6,631 nucleotides of DNA from an uncultured Lachnospiraceae bacterium (GTDB lineage Bacteria > Bacillota > Clostridia > Lachnospirales > Lachnospiraceae), in contig CACXFW010000110.1 of the NCBI GenBank assembly GCA_902767065.1, forward strand, positions 1-6,631. Direction: 5' to 3'. The notes under the pieces are model-generated. The model was not told the origin of the DNA. It worked only from the letters and a program-made list of their open reading frames with translations, and did not search any database. This document shows, one piece after another, positions 1 through 5,510 of the stretch (positions within the stretch are counted from its first letter, which is position 1; every line of letters begins with the position of its first letter). Position numbers and translations under genes: made by a program.

Positions 1-4
1 ATGA

Positions 5-169
5 GTGCGTAGTGGTGCGAAAGCACCACGAGAGCACGAATGGAGGGAGGATTGTGGGAGCGCGTAGCGCGGAACAATCCGTAATCGCCTTTTGGCGGGT
101 TAATCATAAAATGATTAACCCGGAGGATCTGTTCAGCATCCCATTGTGCGAAACGCAGGGAGTGCTGAA
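5..169 (+). promoter_or_regulatory. Hairpin-rich segment upstream of the operon, candidate structured leader RNA
   Basis: Four inverted repeats follow one another. Hairpin 1 pairs 12-18 with 23-29 (GTGGTGC/GCACCAC) around a GAAA tetraloop, and 5-8 with 34-37 extends it across a small internal loop. Hairpin 2 pairs 49-55 with 74-80 (GGATTGT/ACAATCC) and has an inner GCGC stem at 60-63/67-70. Hairpin 3 pairs 96-107 with 111-122, a perfect 12-bp stem with an AAA loop. Hairpin 4 pairs 132-142 with 158-169 (one G-U pair, one bulged A) and has an inner TGCG/CGCA stem at 147-150/154-157. None is followed by a U run, so they do not look like simple intrinsic terminators. I match this to no known riboswitch or ncRNA family. 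It could be a leader RNA, the 3' end of an ncRNA cut by the window edge, or protein-binding palindromes. No convincing promoter was found nearby, so the transcribed strand is assumed from the operon's direction. Confidence 0.4.
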
Positions 170-215
170 TTCTGACAAAACAGGGATCATTACCAGAACT
201 GAATCAATACAAAGA

Positions 216-227
216 AGGAGGAAGAGG
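216..227 (+). promoter_or_regulatory. Ribosome binding site of the STAS gene
   Basis: AGGAGG at 216-221 is followed by GAGG at 224-227, which lies 9 bases before the ATG at 237. This purine-rich tract, and the fact that homology to the STAS fold begins just after 237, set the start. The reading frame is also open from the left edge without a stop, but the upstream part does not look like protein. Confidence 0.7.
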
Positions 228-236
228 AAACAGGAT

Positions 237-542
237 ATGCTGAACACAACGATGAACATAAAAGACGGTGAGTTGTATGTTGCACTGGAGGGACGGCTGG
301 ATACTCTGACTGCTCCGGGATTTGAGAAAGAAATGGAGACATATTTCGGGAAAATGAATGCAGTTACGATGGACTTTGAGAAACTGGAATACATCTCTTC
401 TGCAGGACTTCGGACAATCCTGTCAGTGCAGCAGTATATGGAGGAGAACGGATACCGGGATGTGAAGGTGATCAATGTCAACCAGACCGTACGGGAAACC
501 TTTGAAGTGACCGGATTCATGGATCTGATCGATGTCGAATAG
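237..542 (+). CDS. STAS-domain protein, anti-sigma factor antagonist type (SpoIIAA/RsbV-like)
   Basis: This 101-residue cytoplasmic protein is a single STAS domain. The family acts in partner switching: the unphosphorylated antagonist binds an anti-sigma kinase and frees its target, and phosphorylation of one serine switches it off. The sequence shows the expected order: an N-terminal strand with GELYVALEGRLDT (11-23), a helix, a strand with VTMDFEKLEYI (43-53), then the switch motif SSAGLR (54-59) and a C-terminal VNQTVRETFEVTGF segment (81-94). By alignment with the DSSGL motif of SpoIIAA, Ser55 is the likely phosphorylated residue. Length fits the family (about 100-115). It heads the operon, 119 bases before the adaptor gene. 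No kinase or PP2C phosphatase partner is in the window and must lie elsewhere, perhaps just upstream. Family assignment is firm; a role in controlling the exporter is inferred from position only. Confidence 0.93.
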   Translation: MLNTTMNIKDGELYVALEGRLDTLTAPGFEKEMETYFGKMNAVTMDFEKLEYISSAGLRTILSVQQYMEENGYRDVKVINVNQTVRETFEVTGFMDLIDVE

Positions 543-573
543 CCGGATCCGGCCTGAAAGTGCGCATCCGGCT
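541..573 (+). repeat. Inverted repeat just after the STAS gene
   Basis: AGCCGGAT (541-548) and ATCCGGCT (566-573) are perfect inverted copies with a 17-base loop, and the left arm overlaps the STAS stop codon. The left arm is also part of an alternative 12-bp perfect palindrome, GCCGGATCCGGC (542-553). The two folds exclude each other. There is no U run, so a strong intrinsic terminator is unlikely. An mRNA processing or stability element, or partial attenuation between the regulator and the export genes, is possible. Confidence 0.5.
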
Positions 574-624
574 GGACGAAGGAAAACCAGACGGGAGAAA
601 TGGATCGGCAAAAGCCGGCGCGGC

Positions 625-642
625 AGAGCATATAGAGCATAT
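625..642 (+). repeat. Tandem 9-bp direct repeat
   Basis: AGAGCATAT occurs twice without a gap (625-633 and 634-642), just before the ribosome binding site AAGGA (649-653) of the adaptor gene. It lies in the leader of the adaptor and may be a slippage duplication or part of a binding site; nothing in the sequence decides this. Confidence 0.6.
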
Positions 643-661
643 ACAGGTAAGGAATTGACAT

Positions 662-1087
662 ATGACGGAGAATAAGCAGGTTTACAGAGAAAAGAGTCTG
701 GAACGGATCTCCTCTCCGGAGCAGCTGAATGATTATCTGAAGGTGACAAAACCGATGGTATGGGTCGTACTGATTGCGGCGGTCCTTCTGATCGTGGGGT
801 TCCTGATCTGGGGAGCCTTTGCTTATATCGGCAGTTTCGCAAAAGGAACGGCACAGGTGAGAAACGGTAAGATGACCGTGTATTTCGAGGATGATGATTT
901 TGCCGGCAACGTACAGGAAGGAATGAATGTTACGGTGGGAGAAACATCCAGTACGATCCTTGCAACCGGTTATGACCGGGACGGGAAGATCTATGCACAG
1001 GCGGATACGATACTGGAAGACGGCACCTACCAGGCCTCAGTGAACTATAAACAGACACAGGTATTGAGCTTGCTGTTCGGAAGCTGA
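662..1087 (+). CDS. Very short HlyD-like adaptor of an NHLM/NHLP-type peptide exporter
   Basis: This 141-residue protein has a cytoplasmic N-terminus (1-32), one membrane segment (about 33-57) and an extracytoplasmic beta-rich tail (about 60-141). The motif SLERISSPEQLNDYLKVT (12-29) right before the membrane helix is typical of the secretion (membrane-fusion) subunit of NHLM bacteriocin systems, and the two exporters directly downstream agree. That subunit is usually around 400 residues, with a long coiled coil and lipoyl-like domains. Here these are absent, and what follows the helix resembles only the C-terminal beta-barrel end (EGMNVTVGE at 86-94, and a terminal LSLLFGS). A short adaptor makes sense in a cell without an outer membrane. 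The start is set by AAGGA at 649-653, 8 bases upstream. The stop lies 12 bases before the next gene. No frameshift or second half is seen, so it looks intact rather than broken. The adaptor role is inferred from the N-terminal motif and context. Confidence 0.82.
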   Translation: MTENKQVYREKSLERISSPEQLNDYLKVTKPMVWVVLIAAVLLIVGFLIWGAFAYIGSFAKGTAQVRNGKMTVYFEDDDFAGNVQEGMNVTVGETSSTILATGYDRDGKIYAQADTILEDGTYQASVNYKQTQVLSLLFGS

Positions 1088-1094
1088 AAAGGAG
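1088..1094 (+). promoter_or_regulatory. Ribosome binding site between adaptor and first exporter
   Basis: AAAGGAG directly follows the adaptor's TGA stop. It lies 5 bases before the ATG at 1100 and 11 bases before a second in-frame ATG at 1106. Either codon could be the true start, and the protein would differ by two residues. Confidence 0.7.
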
Positions 1095-1099
1095 CCGGG

Positions 1100-3280
1100 A
1101 TGAAGATGAAAGCAGTAAAACACCCGGTGAAGAAGGGCCGGGTTAAGGTTCCTGTGATCATGCAGCTGGAAGCTCTGGAATGCGGCGCTGCATCTCTTAC
1201 CATGGTCATGGCATATTACGGGAAATGGGTTCCTCTTGAGCAGGTGAGGGCAGATTGCGGAGTCAGCAGGGATGGTTCCAAGGCAAAGAATATCCTGAAG
1301 GCAGCCAGAAGCTATGGCTTTCAGGCGAAGGGCTACCGCTGCGAACTTGGTGCGATCAAGCATAAAGCAAGCTATCCGTGTATCATTCACTGGAACTTCA
1401 ACCACTTTGTAGTTCTGACCGGGTTCAAAGGAGGAACAGCCTGCATCAATGATCCGGCCCGCGGTGAGGTGAAGGTGTCCATGGAGGAGTTCGACCGCTC
1501 ATTCACCGGCATCTGCATCCAGATCGAGCCCGGGGAGGAATTTGTGCCTTCCGGTAAACCGAAAAGTACCCTGGAGTTTGCCAGAAAGCGTCTGACCGGG
1601 GCGGGCATTGCGGTTATATTCCTTCTGATTTCCACAGTGATCGGATATCTGTTCGGCATCATCAACCCGGTCTTTTCCAGGTTCTTCATCGACAGGCTCC
1701 TGACGGGAGAAAACAGGGAGCTTCTGATTCCTTTTACAGGACTTATGTGCCTGTTTGCGCTGGTACAGGTGATCGTTGCGTGGGTGCAGGCGGTTTACCG
1801 GATGAAGATCAACGGTAAGATGGCACTTGTAGGAAGCAGTACCTATATGTGGAAGATCCTGAGGGCGCCTATGGAGTTCTTCTCTCAGCGTATGGCAGGA
1901 GACATCATGCAGAGGGAAACACTGAATGCGTCCATTGCCAATACGCTGGTGGAGACATTTACGCCCCTCCTTCTGAATACGGTGATGATGGTCTTCTACC
2001 TGGTTGTAATGCTGCGGTACAACGTGATGCTTACCATCGTCGGTGTCATTACGATCATCATCAACCTGGCTGTGTCGCATGTGATCTCAGCCAAAAGGGT
2101 GAATATCACACGTGTACAGACGCGGGACGTCGGCAAGCTGGCTTCCGCTACCGTATCCGGGATCCAGATGGTCGAGACCATCAAGTCCAGCGGCGCGGAG
2201 AACGGGTATTTCCAGAAGTGGGCCGGATATCAGGCTTCTGTTAATTCCCAGAATATGAAATTCACGAGGATGAACCAGTTCCTGGGGATGGTGCCGTCTC
2301 TTTTGTCCAGCATTGCCAATTCGGTTGTCCTGGTACTTGGAGTATGGCTTGTCATGCGCGGGGACTTTACGATTGGTTCCATCATGACCTTCCAGGGCTT
2401 TTTAGGGGCCTTCATGTCTCCTGCCATGACACTGATCAGCGCCGGGCAGACGATCCAGGAAATGCGTACCGATATGGAGCGTGTGAACGATGTGATGGAG
2501 TATCCGGAGGATGAATACTTCTCGGATGCCCCGGTGGAGGAGGATAAGGATTATTCCAAGCTGGGCGGAAGCGTGGAATTAAAGGACGTGTCCTTTGGCT
2601 ATTCCAGGCTTGGAGAGCCGCTGATCGAGCATTTTTCCATGAAACTGGAGCCCGGCAGCCGTGTGGCTTTTGTCGGTACCTCCGGCTGCGGCAAGTCCAC
2701 CCTCTCCAGGCTGATCTCGGGCCTGTACAAGCCCTGGAGCGGGGAGATCCTGTTTGACGGAAAGCCGATCTCCCAGATCGACCGGACCGTGTTCACGTCC
2801 TCCGTGGCTGTAGTGGATCAGGATATCATACTCTTTGAGGATACCATAGACAACAATATCCGGATGTGGAACAGCACTCTTAAGGACTTTGAAGTGATCC
2901 TCGCAGCCAAAGACGCGCAGATCTATGACGATATCATGGCCAGGGACGGCGGCTTTTACGGGATGCTGACGGAGGGCGGCAAGGATCTTTCCGGAGGACA
3001 GCGTCAGAGACTGGAGATCGCAAGGGTTCTGGCACAGGATCCGTCCGTGATCATCATGGATGAAGCGACCAGCGCGCTGGACGCCAGAACAGAGTATGAA
3101 GTAGTGAAGGCTGTGAAAGACAGGGGGATTACCTGCATTGTCATTGCGCACCGGCTTTCCACCATCCGGGACTGCGATGAGATCATCGTCATGGATCATG
3201 GGCATGTGCTGGAACGCGGCACCCACGAAGAACTATATGCCAAAGGCGGAGTTTATACCGAGCTCATTGCCAATGACTAA
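1100..3280 (+). CDS. C39 peptidase/permease/ATPase exporter, NHLM/NHLP family
   Basis: This 726-residue membrane protein joins leader cleavage to export. An N-terminal C39 cysteine peptidase (about 14-145) carries oxyanion Gln22, catalytic Cys28 in LECGAASL, His102 in FNHFVVL and Asp118 in NDPARG, so it should be active. Family members cut precursors after a double-glycine-type leader end. A six-helix ABC transmembrane domain follows (helices near 165-190, 208-233, 285-306, 308-330, 394-420 and 425-448). The C-terminal ATPase has Walker A GTSGCGKST (526-534), Q-loop Gln574, signature LSGGQRQR (630-637), Walker B IIMDE (651-655), D-loop SALD and switch His684, all intact. The architecture is that of peptidase-containing bacteriocin exporters, and the neighbouring adaptor and second exporter place it in the NHLM group. 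Its stop overlaps the ribosome binding site of the next gene, so the two are probably translated together. The cargo peptide is not in the window. Confidence 0.96.
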   Translation: MKMKAVKHPVKKGRVKVPVIMQLEALECGAASLTMVMAYYGKWVPLEQVRADCGVSRDGSKAKNILKAARSYGFQAKGYRCELGAIKHKASYPCIIHWNFNHFVVLTGFKGGTACINDPARGEVKVSMEEFDRSFTGICIQIEPGEEFVPSGKPKSTLEFARKRLTGAGIAVIFLLISTVIGYLFGIINPVFSRFFIDRLLTGENRELLIPFTGLMCLFALVQVIVAWVQAVYRMKINGKMALVGSSTYMWKILRAPMEFFSQRMAGDIMQRETLNASIANTLVETFTPLLLNTVMMVFYLVVMLRYNVMLTIVGVITIIINLAVSHVISAKRVNITRVQTRDVGKLASATVSGIQMVETIKSSGAENGYFQKWAGYQASVNSQNMKFTRMNQFLGMVPSLLSSIANSVVLVLGVWLVMRGDFTIGSIMTFQGFLGAFMSPAMTLISAGQTIQEMRTDMERVNDVMEYPEDEYFSDAPVEEDKDYSKLGGSVELKDVSFGYSRLGEPLIEHFSMKLEPGSRVAFVGTSGCGKSTLSRLISGLYKPWSGEILFDGKPISQIDRTVFTSSVAVVDQDIILFEDTIDNNIRMWNSTLKDFEVILAAKDAQIYDDIMARDGGFYGMLTEGGKDLSGGQRQRLEIARVLAQDPSVIIMDEATSALDARTEYEVVKAVKDRGITCIVIAHRLSTIRDCDEIIVMDHGHVLERGTHEELYAKGGVYTELIAND

Positions 3281-3295
3281 AGGAGACGCTAAGAT

Positions 3296-5494
3296 ATGAG
3301 CTGGTTTGACAGACAGGTAAGACAGATCAAGAAAAGCGATCAGGAAGATTTTGAGAATTCTATCTTCCGGATGGCTTCCGTTGTGCTTGGAAAGCATGAC
3401 GCCCAGATCGCGGATGATGAGCGGCTGGTTACCAAAGCCGCCCTGGATGAGGTCTTAAAATTCTATCATTTCAAATCCTCAGAGATTCCCGTTTCCGTCA
3501 AAGATCCCGAAGAGCAGATGGATTACTGCCTGCGACCTCATGGGCTGATGCGCAGGAATATCAGGCTGGAAGAAGGATGGTATAAAGATTCCATGGGTGC
3601 CGTCCTGGCTTACCGTAAGGAGGATGGCCGCGCAGTGGCGCTTCTGCCGCGAAAGTTCATGGGATATTATTACCATGATCCGGCTACCGGAGAAGAGGTG
3701 AAGCTGAACAGGACAACTGCCCGGCTGTTTTCACAGGATGCGATCTGTTTTTACAGGCCGCTTCCCATGAAAAAGCTGGGAGTCCGGGACCTGATGCTGT
3801 ATCTGAAAGACTGTATCGCAGCAGGGGATGTTGCCATCTTTGTCCTGCTGACGATTGCGGTTACACTTGTGGGGATGATCACTCCCAGGGTGACCAGGGT
3901 ACTGACCGGAGCAGTGGTTCAGAGCAATAATGTCCCGTTTCTGATGGGAACCGCTGTCTTTATGGTCTGTGCGGCGATCTCTTCCATGCTGCTGGACTCG
4001 GTGAAAAAACTGGGACTGAGCCGCATCCAGACCAAGGCGTCTATTTCGCTGGAAGCTGCATTGATGGCCAGAATCATGAACCTTCCGGCCGTTTTTTTCA
4101 GGCAGTATGCTTCCGGTGACCTTTCCAGCCGGTATGAAAAAACAAAAAAGCTGTGCGACATGCTTCTGAACGGTGTCTTTTCCGTCGGGCTTACCTCAAT
4201 GATGTCCCTTCTGTATATTACGCAGATCTTCCAATTTGCGCCTGCTCTGGTGGCTCCTGCCATATGCATCATATTGCTGACCGTTGGGATCAGTGTCGCA
4301 GCCTCTCTGATGCAGATCAGGATCAGTGCGGCTGCCATGGAGACATCCGCCCGGAATTCAGGCCTGAGCTTTGCCCTGATCAACGGGGTTCAGAAGATCA
4401 AGCTGGCAGGGGCAGAAAAGCGTGCGTTTGCCCGCTGGGCCAATTCCTATGCCGAAACGGCAAAGTACATTTATGATATTCCTGTTTTCCTGAAGGTGAA
4501 AAGCGCGATCACACTGGCGGTATCTTTGTTTGGAACCATTCTTCTGTATTATCTGGCAGTGCGCTCGAAGGTGTCTGCGTCTGATTACATGGCGTTCAGC
4601 GCCTCTTACGGGGCGGTCATGGCTGCATTCAGTTCTCTGACTGACGTTGCGTTATCCATCGCGAATATCAAACCGATACTGGAGATGGCAGAACCGATCC
4701 TGAAGACCGAACCGGAGTCCTCAGAGAATAAGAGCATGATCACATCTCTTTCCGGAAATATCGAATTAAGCAAGGTGTATTTCCGGTATACAGAGTCTAT
4801 GCCCTATGTGGTGGACGGCATGAGCCTTAAGATCCGGGCGGGTGAATACGTTGGGATCGTAGGGACTACGGGCTGTGGAAAGTCTACTCTGGTACGGCTG
4901 CTCCTGGGTTTTGAAACTCCGGAAAAAGGAGCCATTTTCTATGACAATATGGATATCACCACCGTTGATCTGCGATCCCTGAGACAGCGGATCGGAGCAG
5001 TGACACAGGACGGAAGCCTCTTCCAGGGGGAAATCTACTCCAATATCGTAATCGCCGCTCCGCAGCTGACCCTGAAAGAAGCGTGGGAAGCCGCAGAGAT
5101 TGCCGGCATTGCCGATGATATCCGTGCCATGCCCATGGGGATGCATACGATGATCTCCGAAGGGAATGGCGGCATTTCCGGCGGACAGAAGCAGAGACTG
5201 ATGATTGCCCGCGCAGTGGCGCCAAAACCGAAGATCCTGATCTTCGATGAAGCGACTTCCGCACTGGACAACAAGACGCAGAGAAAGGTGTCCGAAGCAT
5301 TGGACGCATTGAAATGTACCCGCATCGTGGTCGCCCACCGTCTGTCCACGATCAGGCACTGTGACCGGATCCTGGTGCTGGACAGAGGGCATATCATGGA
5401 AGATGGAACCTATGAAGAACTGATCGCGAAAAAAGGACTGTTTGCTGAACTGGTGGAACGGCAGAGGCTCGACAAGGCCGCCGAATCGCTGTGA
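3296..5494 (+). CDS. Second permease/ATPase exporter of the NHLM pair, with non-catalytic N-terminal domain
   Basis: This 732-residue protein has a soluble N-terminal domain (about 1-160), six membrane helices (near 178-200, 214-234, 293-313, 316-336, 402-424 and 432-456) and an ATPase domain. The ATPase has Walker A GTTGCGKST (523-531), Q-loop Gln571, signature ISGGQKQR (627-634), Walker B ILIFDE (647-652), SALD and His681. This layout, beside a C39 exporter and an HlyD-like protein, matches the ATP-binding partner of NHLM bacteriocin systems. The two ABC proteins probably form a heterodimer, though two homodimers cannot be excluded. The N-terminal domain has the segments GAVLAYRKEDGR (101-112) and YHDPATGEEVK (126-136), which recall the second half of a C39 domain, but no Cys/His pair in the catalytic places is visible. 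The start is fixed by AAAGGAG (3279-3285), 10 bases upstream and overlapping the previous stop. Confidence 0.94.
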   Translation: MSWFDRQVRQIKKSDQEDFENSIFRMASVVLGKHDAQIADDERLVTKAALDEVLKFYHFKSSEIPVSVKDPEEQMDYCLRPHGLMRRNIRLEEGWYKDSMGAVLAYRKEDGRAVALLPRKFMGYYYHDPATGEEVKLNRTTARLFSQDAICFYRPLPMKKLGVRDLMLYLKDCIAAGDVAIFVLLTIAVTLVGMITPRVTRVLTGAVVQSNNVPFLMGTAVFMVCAAISSMLLDSVKKLGLSRIQTKASISLEAALMARIMNLPAVFFRQYASGDLSSRYEKTKKLCDMLLNGVFSVGLTSMMSLLYITQIFQFAPALVAPAICIILLTVGISVAASLMQIRISAAAMETSARNSGLSFALINGVQKIKLAGAEKRAFARWANSYAETAKYIYDIPVFLKVKSAITLAVSLFGTILLYYLAVRSKVSASDYMAFSASYGAVMAAFSSLTDVALSIANIKPILEMAEPILKTEPESSENKSMITSLSGNIELSKVYFRYTESMPYVVDGMSLKIRAGEYVGIVGTTGCGKSTLVRLLLGFETPEKGAIFYDNMDITTVDLRSLRQRIGAVTQDGSLFQGEIYSNIVIAAPQLTLKEAWEAAEIAGIADDIRAMPMGMHTMISEGNGGISGGQKQRLMIARAVAPKPKILIFDEATSALDNKTQRKVSEALDALKCTRIVVAHRLSTIRHCDRILVLDRGHIMEDGTYEELIAKKGLFAELVERQRLDKAAESL

Positions 5495-5510
5495 TCAGGC
5501 ACAGTTCCTT
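5489..5510 (+). terminator. Weak terminator-like hairpin at the end of the operon
   Basis: CTGTG (5489-5493) and CACAG (5500-5504) can pair around a six-base loop and are followed by TTCCTT. The stem is only 5 bp and the T tract is interrupted, so this is at best a weak intrinsic terminator. It overlaps the exporter's stop codon. Nothing better is visible in the 14-base gap between the convergent genes. Confidence 0.22.

Noticed and set aside
5..80. Group II intron domain V, suggested by the GAAA-capped hairpin and the following GGAGGGAGG.
   Set aside because: The conserved AGC triad, 2-base bulge and 34-base layout of domain V are not present, and no intron-encoded protein is seen.
96..122. 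Perfect 12-bp hairpin as an intrinsic terminator of an upstream gene.
   Set aside because: It is followed by GAGGATCTG on the + strand and lacks a T run on the - strand as well.
3..236. Open frame continuous with the STAS gene, which would add up to about 78 residues at the N-terminus.
   Set aside because: The translated stretch is not protein-like (clusters such as QRRRKRKQD from the ribosome binding site region), the DNA there is dominated by hairpins, and STAS homology and a good ribosome binding site both point to 237.
600..635. An 11-codon open frame (ATG at 600 to TAG at 633-635) between the STAS and adaptor genes.
   Set aside because: Very short, weak ribosome binding site and no recognisable peptide or leader features.
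655..686. TTGACA at 655-660 as a -35 box for an internal promoter.
   Set aside because: No matching -10 box at 16-18 bases; the hexamer sits directly before the adaptor start codon and is probably chance.
2579..3226. Long - strand open frames inside the exporters (for example 2579-3226 and 4766-5392).
   Set aside because: They are antisense to conserved ATPase domains, have no family resemblance and are explained by codon usage of the real genes.
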